This document shows positions 51,124-59,430 of a DNA stretch of 64,000 nt, piece after piece. Numbering within the stretch: the stretch's first letter is position 1; each line of letters begins with the position of its first letter. Both the position numbers and the translations under genes were made by a program. The notes beneath the pieces are model-generated. The model did no database searches, had not been told where the DNA came from, and saw nothing but the letters and a program-made list of their open reading frames with translations. Source of the DNA: Bacillus sp. EB600 (GTDB lineage: Bacteria > Bacillota > Bacilli > Bacillales > Cytobacillaceae); the NCBI RefSeq assembly GCF_024494385.1, contig NZ_JAEVLT010000025.1, positions 1 through 64,000 on the forward strand, read 5' to 3'.

Positions 51124-51471
51124 TTATTTTTTCATAAGCCTTTGGATGGTTGTCAGCAGCTCATCAACAACTTCATGATCTCCTTCTTGAATCCGTTCAA
51201 CCACACAGCTTTTTAAATGACCTTCTAAAAGAATTTTGGCAACGCTGTTTAATGCTGCTTGAGTTGCTGCAATTTGCGTGATGACATCATCACAATACGT
51301 ATCTTTTTCGATCAGACCTTTTATTCCTCGGATTTGCCCTTCAACACGATTTAATCTTGTAATAAGATTCTTTTTCGTACTTTCTGAATGGTGGCTTTTT
51401 CGCTCCGACGTGATTGTATCGCAATGATTATCACATGGAGGATTAGGGTTTGACGATTCTTGATTATGCAT
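51124..51471 (-). CDS. csoR: Copper-sensing repressor CsoR
   Basis: The 115-residue all-helical repressor has the Cu+ ligand set: Cys in DTYCDDVITQ, then His and Cys in LEGHLKSCVV. LITRLNRVEGQIRGIKGL is the DNA-facing helix of the family. The start is ATG 51471 behind AAGGAGG. An N-terminal extension carries extra Cys and His residues (CDNHCDT), unusual for CsoR and possibly another metal site. It should repress its own operon through the operator at 51502-51519. Confidence 0.94.
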   Translation of the reverse strand: MHNQESSNPNPPCDNHCDTITSERKSHHSESTKKNLITRLNRVEGQIRGIKGLIEKDTYCDDVITQIAATQAALNSVAKILLEGHLKSCVVERIQEGDHEVVDELLTTIQRLMKK

Positions 51472-51495
51472 CAAACATCCCTCCTTCACACCAAT

Positions 51496-51525
51496 TAAAC
51501 CATACCCCCCCATCCTATGTAAAGC
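51496..51525 (-). promoter_or_regulatory. csoR promoter with CsoR operator in the spacer
   Basis: On the minus strand TTTACA (-35) and TTTAAT (-10) are 18 bp apart. The spacer reads TAGGATGGGGGGGTATGG, which resembles the Bacillus CsoR operator. Binding there would block polymerase directly. Confidence 0.7.
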
Positions 51526-51749
51526 CTATATTATTAATTTTTCACGTGATTCCTTCCATACTTCACAAATTATTCAAATATCGAATTACCAACATCAACT
51601 AGCATGTTTGCGATGGTCAAATACAAGGACTTTCAATCAAATTATCACCCTGGCTCTAATGGGAATAATAAACGAGAATAACGAATAAAAGCTGAAGGAG
51701 CTACTGGTCTCTTTGGAGCTTATTTTATAATTCATTAAAGAAAAGAAAA

Positions 51750-51932
51750 TTATTTATTATCGCTCTTCTTCATATTTTTCATTTGTTCATTAGTCATATT
51801 CATTTTTTTACCATCTGATTGTTGTGTTTGTTTGTCACTCATTTTTTTATCACTACTTTGAGAATTTGAACATCCAACAACCACGGCTAATAATAAAGAG
51901 GCCATTAGGCCTAACAAAATTTTTTTATTCAT
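51750..51932 (-). CDS. Small Met/Lys-rich lipoprotein
   Basis: The 60-residue protein begins at ATG 51932 behind GGGGG. A lipoprotein signal ends in LAVVVGCSNS, followed by a short hydrophilic tail with several Met (KKMNMTNEQMKNMKK). Met-rich exported tails commonly bind Cu+. It lies between csoR and the polyferredoxin operon and has its own TTTCTGCA motif upstream. The frame up to 52007 lacks a ribosome binding site. Confidence 0.75.
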   Translation of the reverse strand: MNKKILLGLMASLLLAVVVGCSNSQSSDKKMSDKQTQQSDGKKMNMTNEQMKNMKKSDNK

Positions 51933-51989
51933 TAAAATAACCCCCGCTGACAAAAGGAACAGTTGTATGAAGAGAATATAGCCGAAAAG

Positions 51990-51999
51990 TTTGCAGAAA
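51990..51999 (-). promoter_or_regulatory. Copper-island motif copy 1
   Basis: TTTCTGCAAA on the minus strand, about 58 bp before the lipoprotein start, is followed by CTTTTCGGCTATATT, where TATATT may be the -10. It matches the motif upstream of four other units in this island. Confidence 0.5.
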
Positions 52000-52035
52000 T
52001 TATGCATTTTATTAAGTTCAAAAACATCTTTGAAT

Positions 52036-53412
52036 TTAAACCCTGTGCATCATTGGCATCGAGAACAGATAAATATTTGCCACTGCAAGCAATACCATTA
52101 AAGTATAGTAAGGCACTAATGCTTTAAATGAACCTTTATTCCCAATTCGGTAAGCAGTATAGATGGAACCAATTGTTCCAATGACGATAATGATATACTG
52201 GAGCATTTGTACAGTTGAAGCAGGTGCGAAAGCAAGATCACCTCTTGTGACGTTAACACCAAATAATACTGCTGAGTTATACCAGATTGCTTTTCCTTCG
52301 GTGATAATATGAAATAAGTTATGGGCAAGGTGTCCTGCTAAATCCAACGGAATAATCGCATAACCGAAACGAATAAAGTTTTGCTTAACCTTCTCAACAG
52401 ATCCGCCTGTTAAAGTAGCAATTTTCGCGGTTGCAAATAAAAGTCCGACTGGTATAGCCATTGAAATAATGAAGGTAATAGTAAAGTTAACATTGTAATT
52501 ATCGGTTCCTGTAATCGAACCAATTGCTTTTAAGATATCTTGCCAAATAGCTACCATGGTAATATTTTGCACAAACACAATTCCCATGATAACAGCCGCT
52601 AAAACGGTGTGTTCGACTTTTGGCTTTTTAATTCCCCATAATTCAGAGGTAGGCACCCGCGGTGAAATCCTAATTGAATCATTTGGACAGTTCTTCACAC
52701 AATTTCCGCAAAGGTTGCAATCAGCTGATGAACCCAATGTTCGCACAAATTGGAACATTGGACAGCCTTCTGCTTTTTCGGTCCCTTTAAAACAAGATTG
52801 TGCTTTGCAGGTTTTACAAACTTCCGGTGTTCCACGAAGCTCTAGAGAACCTGAACGAGAATAGTTTCCTGACAATCCCCCTAGGAAACATAAATTCTTA
52901 CAAAATGTTCTTCTTTCATAAAAGATCGATGTGCCGACTACCATTGTTACAAGTAGAAGCAGCAAGTATCCTGATCCTCTTGGATTTTCAACTACCCCCC
53001 AAATATGGTCACTATAAGTAATCGCAATAAAGAAAAGGTCAATCATCCAAAGTCCATATTTTCTGATAAACTTAGGTGCAGGTCTTTCACTGCCAATTGT
53101 TTTCCGGATAATATCACTTACCTTACCAAATGGACAGATTGCACACCAGAACCGGCCAATTAGAACGAAAAAGAGTGGGATTAGCGGCCACCATAATACC
53201 CAGGTTAGCGAAGTTCCCACGTTTCGAGAGGGATCAACAGTTCCTGCAACTAATTCATATACAATACCGAAAAAAACAATTAAAACAATCCATTGAAAAA
53301 GACCTGGATACCATCTGCTCTGGATAAACTTTTTAATGATTGGAATCGATAATAAATTGATCGCTTTTTTTTCTTCCAGTTTATGAGTAAGTTTATTATT
53401 TGGAATTGCCAT
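52036..53412 (-). CDS. NosR/NapH-like membrane polyferredoxin
   Basis: The protein of about 458 residues has at least eight membrane helices and Cys motifs CAICPFGKVSD, CKNLCFLGG, CKTCKAQSCF and a 4Fe-4S pair region CNLCGNCVKNCPND. The layout is like the C-terminal half of NosR or CcoG. Such proteins pass electrons across the membrane, often for copper-enzyme maturation or reduction. The start is ATG 53412, with AAGGAAGG upstream, overlapping the Met-rich exported protein gene by 17 bp. I infer that the two act together on periplasmic copper; no direct evidence exists. Confidence 0.8.
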   Translation of the reverse strand: MAIPNNKLTHKLEEKKAINLLSIPIIKKFIQSRWYPGLFQWIVLIVFFGIVYELVAGTVDPSRNVGTSLTWVLWWPLIPLFFVLIGRFWCAICPFGKVSDIIRKTIGSERPAPKFIRKYGLWMIDLFFIAITYSDHIWGVVENPRGSGYLLLLLVTMVVGTSIFYERRTFCKNLCFLGGLSGNYSRSGSLELRGTPEVCKTCKAQSCFKGTEKAEGCPMFQFVRTLGSSADCNLCGNCVKNCPNDSIRISPRVPTSELWGIKKPKVEHTVLAAVIMGIVFVQNITMVAIWQDILKAIGSITGTDNYNVNFTITFIISMAIPVGLLFATAKIATLTGGSVEKVKQNFIRFGYAIIPLDLAGHLAHNLFHIITEGKAIWYNSAVLFGVNVTRGDLAFAPASTVQMLQYIIIVIGTIGSIYTAYRIGNKGSFKALVPYYTLMVLLAVANIYLFSMPMMHRV

Positions 53413-53758
53413 CCAAACCATCCTTCCTTCTAAACCATTTATTCCAAACGCCAATGATAATAAAAGAAAGGTTTACAGCCCCATAGGTTCCTAAAACCTT
53501 TACATTAGGCGGTGTTTCTTTAATCGGTTGTTCTCCCATGTCCATGCCAGCCATATTACCATCCTGATTCGAGCCACTCATATCCATGTTTTTGTCTTTA
53601 CCGCTCATATCCATGCCTTGCATGCTATTAGTAGAATTTCCGCTTCCATTTAGGCTTGAGGTGGACGGCATTTTCATATCTCCTCCATGAGCCATCGCCA
53701 TTCCTCCACCTGCTAGAACAAAAACTAGTAAAGCTAAAACTACTATTTTAACCTTCAA
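53396..53758 (-). CDS. Exported Met-rich protein with C-terminal membrane anchor
   Basis: The 120-residue protein starts at TTG 53758, with GAGG 8 nt upstream, giving a normal signal peptide (KVKIVVLALLVFVLAGGGMAMA). A middle region is dense in MxM motifs (QGMDMSGKDKNMDMSG, NMAGMDMGEQ), and a final helix follows (LSFIIIGVWNKWF). The MxM clusters are typical of extracellular Cu+/Cu2+ binding sites. It overlaps the polyferredoxin gene, so the two probably form one complex. A similar Met-rich stretch occurs inside the multicopper oxidase at 57.9 kb. Confidence 0.78.
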   Translation of the reverse strand: MKVKIVVLALLVFVLAGGGMAMAHGGDMKMPSTSSLNGSGNSTNSMQGMDMSGKDKNMDMSGSNQDGNMAGMDMGEQPIKETPPNVKVLGTYGAVNLSFIIIGVWNKWFRRKDGLDGNSK

Positions 53759-53830
53759 AACATTCACCTCATTCCCAATATGTTTAAATTAATTTTGTTA
53801 GTTAACCTATGTAATACAATAATAGAAAAG

Positions 53831-53840
53831 TGTGCAGAAA
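53831..53840 (-). promoter_or_regulatory. Copper-island motif copy 2
   Basis: TTTCTGCACA on the minus strand, followed by CTTTTCTATTATTGTATTAC, lies about 75 bp before the Met-rich gene. The 25 bases from the motif align closely with those upstream of the multicopper oxidase. It sits in the region divergent to the response regulator gene. Confidence 0.55.
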
Positions 53841-54047
53841 CTTTGATTTTTTTTTGTACAAAATTTGTCTTTTATATTTGGAAAGTAAATGGGCGGAAAA
53901 TAAGAACGAACGATACTCTGTTTATGATACTATTTAAAACCCTTTCAATCGCCTTAATTTTCTAAATGGTAAATTTGTCTTACTGCAAAGAATCTACATT
54001 TTTTTCTGTTACTATGTTGGTAGACACTTTTCAAATGGAGGGTAAAA

Positions 54048-54728
54048 ATGAAGACAATCTTACTAGTAGACGATGAAACCCTAATGCTTGATCTTTTGAG
54101 TCTATATTTATCTCCTTACGGGTATAAATGCTTAAAATCAAAATCCGGTATGGAAGCCTTACAACTTCTATGTATAGAGAAAGCTGACCTTGTCATTCTT
54201 GATGTGATGATGCCTGAAATGGATGGATGGACAACTTGCAAAAAAATACGGGAAGTTTCAGATGTTCCAATCATAATGCTTACCGCTCGAAGTGAAACAG
54301 TTGACGTGATCAAGGGTTTAAAGTACGGTGCCGATGATTATGTGACAAAACCTTTTCACGAGCCAGAATTATTAGCAAGAATTGAGGCTTTGTTAAGACG
54401 AACAAGCACTTCCAAAGATCAAAAGCTTTTTTTTAAAGGACTTGAATGGGATGAAGATTCTGTTGAACTAAAATACGAGTATCAAATCATTCCCATTACA
54501 CCAAAGGAATTTGCATTAATTGGTTTGTTTTTAAAAAATCCTCACAGAGTGTATTCACGAGATCATTTACTGTCTCTTATTTGGGGAGATCATTCTCATA
54601 TAGATGATCGAACAATCGATTCTCATATCAGGAATTTACGAGAAAAGCTGCGATCTGCGGGATTCCCAGTTGACAACCATCTTTTTACTGTATGGGGGGT
54701 TGGCTATAAATGGATATCTGACAACTAA
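54048..54728 (+). CDS. OmpR/PhoB-family response regulator
   Basis: The 226-residue protein has a receiver domain (LLVDDETLMLDLL, phospho-acceptor in LVILDVMMPEMDGW, TKPFHEPELLARIEALL) and a winged-helix domain (ITPKEFALIGLFL, IDDRTIDSHIRNLREKL). ATG 54048 follows GGAGGG. No kinase is directly adjacent; the nearest, at 56317 on the same strand, is separated by three opposite-strand genes. Copper-linked genes on both sides suggest a metal-responsive role like CusR/CopR. It is the likely binder of the shared TTTCTGCA motif. Confidence 0.9.
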   Translation: MKTILLVDDETLMLDLLSLYLSPYGYKCLKSKSGMEALQLLCIEKADLVILDVMMPEMDGWTTCKKIREVSDVPIIMLTARSETVDVIKGLKYGADDYVTKPFHEPELLARIEALLRRTSTSKDQKLFFKGLEWDEDSVELKYEYQIIPITPKEFALIGLFLKNPHRVYSRDHLLSLIWGDHSHIDDRTIDSHIRNLREKLRSAGFPVDNHLFTVWGVGYKWISDN

Positions 54729-54744
54729 TATCTCTCATTAAAAC

Positions 54745-54784
54745 AAAAAAGCAGTGAAGCTCATTGGTGAATTCACTGCTTTTA
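54745..54784. terminator. Terminator between convergent genes
   Basis: AAAAGCAGTGAA and TTCACTGCTTTT form a 12-bp stem just past the response regulator stop and just before the stop of the convergent BNR lipoprotein gene. Confidence 0.8.
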
Positions 54785-54792
54785 GACAACGT

Positions 54793-55722
54793 TTAATTTA
54801 AAACTCCAGATGAAATTATTTTATCCCAATTCTTACCTCCATCCTTCGTTTCATACAAGGATGTATTAAAAGTTGATACGGCAATTTGTTGATCATCCTT
54901 TTGATTTACCGAAATAGACGAAGCAGCATCTTTGCCTAAGTCTAATCCCACTCCTTCCCAAGATTGACCGTTATCCTTGGTGATCATTAGCCCGGATAAC
55001 ATGTTACTCATGGAATATCCAATAATATCTTTTCCATTTGGCATCACGGTCATAGCAGTAATTAGACGGGTATCATCAAACATTTTCCAGTTTTCTCCCC
55101 CATCTTTCGAAATCATTACTCCATTTTCAGTTCCCGCAAGCAAAGTGTCTTTATTATCCGGCAGTACAAGCAGTGAATATACTTTCATTAAATCATCAGG
55201 TAGTCCTTTTGGTTCAATCTTAACCCATTTTTTTCCGCCATCAGAGCTTTGGTATATTCCGGCTCCATATTGCCCAGTACCCATTTGATTTAGCCCATAT
55301 ATTAGGTTAGGATCTTGATGATAGGAAGTTAGCACATGAAAATCAATTTTACCAACATACTCAACTTTTTCCCAATGAAGACCGTGGTCTTTGCTTATTA
55401 ACACACCAATTGGATTCGGATACTCGGAATTTTTGCCTGGATGCCCACTCGTCATCATTGTGCCATCTGACCTCATATTAAAACCCATTAAATCATCATT
55501 CGATGCTCCTACTTTATTCCATGTTTTCCCTTCATCCTTTGTGGAAAGCAATCCCTCATGGTTTGCTACATAGGTAGTACCATCATTTGAAATCCCCACG
55601 CCATGGATATCCATCAATTTTGTTCCACTTTTTACAGAAGAAAGTTTAGCATCGTTATTGGAACGGCAAGCAGCCAGTACTAAACTCAAAGAAAGTACAG
55701 ATAAGATTACTCCTTTTTTCAT
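54793..55722 (-). CDS. BNR-repeat lipoprotein (F510_1955-like glycosylhydrolase family)
   Basis: The 309-residue protein has a lipoprotein signal (LSLSLVLAACRS) and a beta-propeller of six Asp-box repeats (STKDEGKTW, SKDHGLHW, SSDGGKKW, SKDGGENW, TKDNGQSW, TKDGGKNW). The family is annotated as a glycosylhydrolase in databases, but no catalytic residues can be confirmed here. The start is ATG 55722, with AGAGGTG upstream. It is probably last in a three-gene unit with the two small genes upstream. Similar proteins are often found near copper genes in Firmicutes; its role there is unknown. Confidence 0.78.
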   Translation of the reverse strand: MKKGVILSVLSLSLVLAACRSNNDAKLSSVKSGTKLMDIHGVGISNDGTTYVANHEGLLSTKDEGKTWNKVGASNDDLMGFNMRSDGTMMTSGHPGKNSEYPNPIGVLISKDHGLHWEKVEYVGKIDFHVLTSYHQDPNLIYGLNQMGTGQYGAGIYQSSDGGKKWVKIEPKGLPDDLMKVYSLLVLPDNKDTLLAGTENGVMISKDGGENWKMFDDTRLITAMTVMPNGKDIIGYSMSNMLSGLMITKDNGQSWEGVGLDLGKDAASSISVNQKDDQQIAVSTFNTSLYETKDGGKNWDKIISSGVLN

Positions 55723-55811
55723 CCAAGTCACCTCTATATGTTTTTATATCTTTAGAAACAAACAAATAATACTTATGTGAGTAATCTAACAAATTAACTG
55801 CTTATTTATCT

Positions 55812-55955
55812 CTAGTGACACTTGCAATCTTCTCCACTGCAAGAACAATCGGAAGAACAAGAAGGACATTTACCTTGTTTTGATTTTTGAATGTTTTTAT
55901 ATAGCATCCACCCTGCAAATGAAAAAATGATAATTCCAATTATCCAGTTAAACAT
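55812..55955 (-). CDS. FeoB-associated-type Cys-rich membrane protein
   Basis: A 47-residue protein with one N-terminal helix (FNWIIGIIIFSFAGWMLY) and a tail of six Cys (CPSCSSDCSCSGEDCKCH). It resembles the FeoB-associated Cys-rich family; no FeoB gene is present, so here the tail may bind copper. AAAGGGG lies 8 nt before ATG 55955. It follows the 51-residue gene by only 3 bp. It is too short for common ORF cut-offs. Confidence 0.75.
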   Translation of the reverse strand: MFNWIIGIIIFSFAGWMLYKNIQKSKQGKCPSCSSDCSCSGEDCKCH

Positions 55956-55958
55956 CTT

Positions 55959-56114
55959 CTATTCCCCTTTGTAGATAATCGATGTTATGCTCTTTAAAAC
56001 TTTAAAGAAAGATTCTTCCATAAATTTCAATTGATGTTTTCCCTCTGATTGTTGAAGAGTTCTTTCTCTTTCCATTTGTCGAATTGTATGCTTCATCAAA
56101 TGTTCGTAATTCAT
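55959..56114 (-). CDS. Small hypothetical helical protein
   Basis: A 51-residue charged, helical protein (MKHTIRQMERERTLQQSEGK), unrecognised. ATG 56114 is preceded by AAAGGAGG with 8-nt spacing, one of the best ribosome binding sites in the region. It is first in the unit that includes the Cys-rich membrane protein and the BNR lipoprotein, with a TTTCTGCA motif 45 bp upstream. Confidence 0.65.
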   Translation of the reverse strand: MNYEHLMKHTIRQMERERTLQQSEGKHQLKFMEESFFKVLKSITSIIYKGE

Positions 56115-56158
56115 GAAATTCCTCCTTTGTTGTCGCTATAATGAGTTTATAAATTAAA

Positions 56159-56168
56159 TGTGCAGAAA
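56159..56168 (-). promoter_or_regulatory. Copper-island motif copy 3
   Basis: TTTCTGCACA on the minus strand, followed by TTTAATTTATAAAC, lies 45 bp before ATG 56114. The sequence upstream (GTTACAAAAAATTGTTAC) is itself a dyad. Confidence 0.5.
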
Positions 56169-56248
56169 GTAACAATTTTTTGTAACAACTTTATTAATAG
56201 TTCGCTAATGTACGCAACAAAATGTTTTCTACTCAAATCCTTAACATT

Positions 56249-56258
56249 TTCTGCAATG
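56249..56258 (+). promoter_or_regulatory. Copper-island motif copy 4
   Basis: TTTCTGCAAT lies 59 bp upstream of the sensor kinase ATG on the plus strand. The match is good in the first eight bases only. Confidence 0.4.
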
Positions 56259-56316
56259 TTTCTCGACATTTATTTAATAAAATAATTGTCAAGTCAACAA
56301 TACAAGAGGTGCAACC

Positions 56317-57675
56317 ATGAAAATTTCCATTAAGTTAGGTCTATGGCTCTTTTTCTGCATATTATTTATTGAAACTTTCTCAATGATTTTTTTACACGAC
56401 CATCTAGTTCATTCACAAATTGATCAGGAATTACAATCACTCTTGGCAAGGGGGAATAGTCACCGGGATGTTCTGGAGATCAGTGCTGACCCAGGAACTC
56501 TCCATCATATCGGTTTAATGGAATCCCATACAGATACAATGATTGTCATTACGGATACAAAAGGCAAAATTATTCTATCTTCGAGCAAGATTGATAAAAG
56601 TATGCAAGATATACTAAAAAAGCCAATCCATTCACTTCATGAAAATGGACAAATAGTGCAATCTGATTGGAAAAATGAAAAATATATTTCTACAGTCACA
56701 AAGATTAAAAAAAGTGGTAAGACAACCGGATATGTCTATATGTTCAAAAAAACGGATGAGATTCAAAAGTTAATTTCCCAATTAAACGGGCATTTTCTAT
56801 TAGCCTTTTTATTGGTTCTTTTCGTTATGTTCATTACTATTTTTGTATTATCTAAGGCTTTAACAAAGCCTCTATTGTCAATGCTGGAGGCAACAAAGAA
56901 ATTAAGCAAAGGGGACTTTTCAGTATCTCTCCCTGCTCCATCTAACGACGAATTAGGAGAACTTTCAAAGTCCATTCAAACACTTGCCATGGACTTAAAT
57001 TATTTAAAACAAGAAAGAAATGAATTTTTAGCAAGTGTATCCCATGAATTGCGTACTCCATTAACCTATATTCAGGGGTACTCAGATATTGCAAGGAGAA
57101 AGGAATTGAACGAAGATAATCGAATTCAGTACTTGGATATTATCCATGAAGAATCAATACGTGTCAGTCAATTATTAAAAGAATTGTTTGAACTTGCAAA
57201 ACTGGATCAAAATGCTTTTTCCATTAAAAAGGAAGTAGTTGACTTTTGTGCTTTTTTAAATTCCATTTATGAAAAAGTTTTGCCTGCCTTTAACCATAAG
57301 GGCATACAGCTAAAATTAGTCTGCCACAACAGTTTATCTACTGAGATAGATCCTGCCAGATTTGAGCAAGTTATTTTCAACTTATTAGATAATTGTCTTA
57401 AATTCTCACATGAAGGTACTACTACCTATTTGAGAGCAATTGAAACGAATGGAAAGATACAAATCACTGTTAAGGACCAGGGCAGTGGGATCCCACAAGA
57501 GGACTTGCCTTATGTTTTTGACCGGTTATATCGTGTAGAAAAGTCACGAGCAAGGTCAACAGGTGGATTTGGCTTAGGACTCGCGATTGTTAAACAATTG
57601 GTCGAAGCACATGGTGGGGAAATTTCCGTGGAAAGTAAGGTCGGAAGTGGAACATGCTTTAAGATTATTTTATAG
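56317..57675 (+). CDS. Membrane sensor histidine kinase with HAMP domain
   Basis: The 452-residue protein has two membrane helices (about 8-28 and 155-177) bounding an extracellular sensor rich in His (LHDHLVHS, NSHRD, LHHIGLMESH), then a HAMP region, HisKA (LASVSHELRTPLTYIQGY) and an ATPase domain (NLLDNCLKFSHEG, DQGSGIPQED, GFGLGLAI). The His-rich sensor fits metal binding. ATG 56317 follows AAGAGGTG. It is the natural partner of the response regulator at 54048, although three minus-strand genes separate them. The multicopper oxidase follows. Confidence 0.9.
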   Translation: MKISIKLGLWLFFCILFIETFSMIFLHDHLVHSQIDQELQSLLARGNSHRDVLEISADPGTLHHIGLMESHTDTMIVITDTKGKIILSSSKIDKSMQDILKKPIHSLHENGQIVQSDWKNEKYISTVTKIKKSGKTTGYVYMFKKTDEIQKLISQLNGHFLLAFLLVLFVMFITIFVLSKALTKPLLSMLEATKKLSKGDFSVSLPAPSNDELGELSKSIQTLAMDLNYLKQERNEFLASVSHELRTPLTYIQGYSDIARRKELNEDNRIQYLDIIHEESIRVSQLLKELFELAKLDQNAFSIKKEVVDFCAFLNSIYEKVLPAFNHKGIQLKLVCHNSLSTEIDPARFEQVIFNLLDNCLKFSHEGTTTYLRAIETNGKIQITVKDQGSGIPQEDLPYVFDRLYRVEKSRARSTGGFGLGLAIVKQLVEAHGGEISVESKVGSGTCFKIIL

Positions 57676-57764
57676 CAAAGAGCAACTTAGTTGGACAGTA
57701 ACAAAAAATTTTTTACAAATAAAACTTTAGTTAAAATCTATTTCCCTCCCCATAAATCAAACTT

Positions 57765-57803
57765 AAAAAATGTGTAAAAATCCATATTTTCTGCACATTT
57801 TTT
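57765..57803 (+). terminator. Terminator after the sensor kinase gene
   Basis: AAAAAATGTG and CACATTTTTT form a 10-bp stem with a 19-nt loop. The 3' arm overlaps the TTTCTGCACA motif that precedes the multicopper oxidase, so terminator and regulatory site share sequence. Confidence 0.5.
57788..57797 (+). promoter_or_regulatory. Copper-island motif copy 5
   Basis: TTTCTGCACA, followed by TTTTTTTACTATTGTAAAC, lies 56 bp before the multicopper oxidase ATG. It matches copy 2 over most of its length. Confidence 0.55.
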
Positions 57804-57852
57804 TACTATTGTAAACTTATTAACTTAATTAAATATTTTTGGGAGGAAAACG

Positions 57853-59295
57853 ATGAAGAGAAAGTTATTTGTCATTCCGGTCATTTTGATGATCGTGTCC
57901 GTTTTTTTAGCTGCATGTTCAAGTAATCAAAATACAACCACGACCCAAAGTAAACCAAGCACCAATAAAAATACTGCATCGAACTATTTCACTTTAGAGG
58001 CCAAAGAAACCAAAATAAAATATAACAACAAATTGGTGGAAACAGCGATGACCTACAACGGAAGTGTGCCTGGTCAAGAAATTCGGGTTAAGGAAAGCCA
58101 AAAGGTGACCATTCATTTCAAAAATTCATTAAAAGAAGCAACAACACTGCATCTTCATGGATTAACAGATGTTAATAAAATGGATGGTGTCCCGGGTGTC
58201 ACACAAAAACCAATCAAGTCGGGAAAAAGTTTTGATTACACATTTACCGCGCCAAAGCCAGGGACTTATTGGTTTCATTCTCATCTAAATGAAGCTACTC
58301 AAATTGGCAATGGATTATATGGTGTTTTGATTGTGGAACCCAAAAATGGTGAAAAAGTTAATGTAGATAAAGCTGTTACCATAAACGAACGTTCATCCAT
58401 GGGTTCAATGGATGGCATGGGTAATATGGATATGAGTAATAAGAATATGGGAGGTACGGATTCTTCTCACACAAATGCTTCAAATCATTCCGATATAATG
58501 ATGAGTATGTATGACACGCCAATCATTAATGGAAAAGCTGCACCTAGCATTCAGCCAATTACAGTAAAAAAAGGCGATAATGTTAAATTGAGATTTGTCA
58601 ATTCCGGATTATTTACGCAAAATATTCAAATCCCAGCTCATGAATTTAAGATAACGGGTTATGACGGTGAAAGTGTTAATAAACCAACTTTAATCAGCAA
58701 TCAATTAATACAAATTGCCCCTGGAGAACGTTATGATGTTGAATTCAAGGCCAATCAACCAGGTAATTGGGGAATTAAGATATACGCAGACAACAATACA
58801 AACTTAAAAGCCGTTATCCCTATAACCTATAAAGGATATGACAATCAAAAGGTTAAAACGGAAGGAACGATAAACAAATACTTTGATTTTTCAACTTACG
58901 GAGAAAATAGTAAAACGACAGTTCAATCTCCAACAAAAGAATTTCAAATGATTTTAAGCTCGAATGATGGTGGGAATACATTTACCATCAATAGCAAAAA
59001 AATGCCTGATCCGGAAGTGTATAGTGTAAATAAGGGTGACGTTGTTAGATTTACGATCAAAAATGAAACAAATGTAGACCATCCAATGCATCTACACGGA
59101 CATCATTTCCAAGTATTATCAAGAAATGGAGTACCGTTTACTGGTTCTGAAGTAATAAAGGATACATTAAATGTCAAACCAAACGAAACATATGAAATAC
59201 AATTCGTTGCAGATAACCCAGGCACTTGGTTGTTCCACTGCCATGAACTTCATCATGCTGAAAGCGGAATGGTAAGTTTAGTAAAATACAATTAA
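57853..59295 (+). CDS. Multicopper oxidase, lipoprotein
   Basis: The 480-residue protein has a lipoprotein signal (FLAACSSN), three cupredoxin domains and all copper motifs: HLHGL, WFHSH, HPMHLHGHHF and HCHELHHAESGM (type 1, 2 and 3 sites). A Met/His-rich insertion (MGSMDGMGNMDMSNKNMGG) near residue 185 resembles the Cu+-oxidising loop of CueO-type enzymes. ATG 57853 follows GGGAGG. It probably oxidises Cu+ to the less toxic Cu2+ at the outer membrane face. It is transcribed alone behind a shared island motif. Confidence 0.93.
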   Translation: MKRKLFVIPVILMIVSVFLAACSSNQNTTTTQSKPSTNKNTASNYFTLEAKETKIKYNNKLVETAMTYNGSVPGQEIRVKESQKVTIHFKNSLKEATTLHLHGLTDVNKMDGVPGVTQKPIKSGKSFDYTFTAPKPGTYWFHSHLNEATQIGNGLYGVLIVEPKNGEKVNVDKAVTINERSSMGSMDGMGNMDMSNKNMGGTDSSHTNASNHSDIMMSMYDTPIINGKAAPSIQPITVKKGDNVKLRFVNSGLFTQNIQIPAHEFKITGYDGESVNKPTLISNQLIQIAPGERYDVEFKANQPGNWGIKIYADNNTNLKAVIPITYKGYDNQKVKTEGTINKYFDFSTYGENSKTTVQSPTKEFQMILSSNDGGNTFTINSKKMPDPEVYSVNKGDVVRFTIKNETNVDHPMHLHGHHFQVLSRNGVPFTGSEVIKDTLNVKPNETYEIQFVADNPGTWLFHCHELHHAESGMVSLVKYN

Positions 59296-59298
59296 CAG

Positions 59299-59338
59299 AA
59301 AAAAGAGGTTCAAATTAATCAATTTGAACCTCTTTTTT
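59299..59338 (+). terminator. Terminator after the multicopper oxidase
   Basis: AAAAGAGGTTCAAATT and AATTTGAACCTCTTTT form a long perfect stem followed by T, beginning 4 bp after the stop. Confidence 0.88.
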
Positions 59339-59430
59339 GTTTCATTCCCCTTATTAATTGATAATCACTTTTTTAGGATATTTTGGAGAAGGATATGCGT
59401 TCTATCAAGGCCCGCTGCTAGGAATTACTT

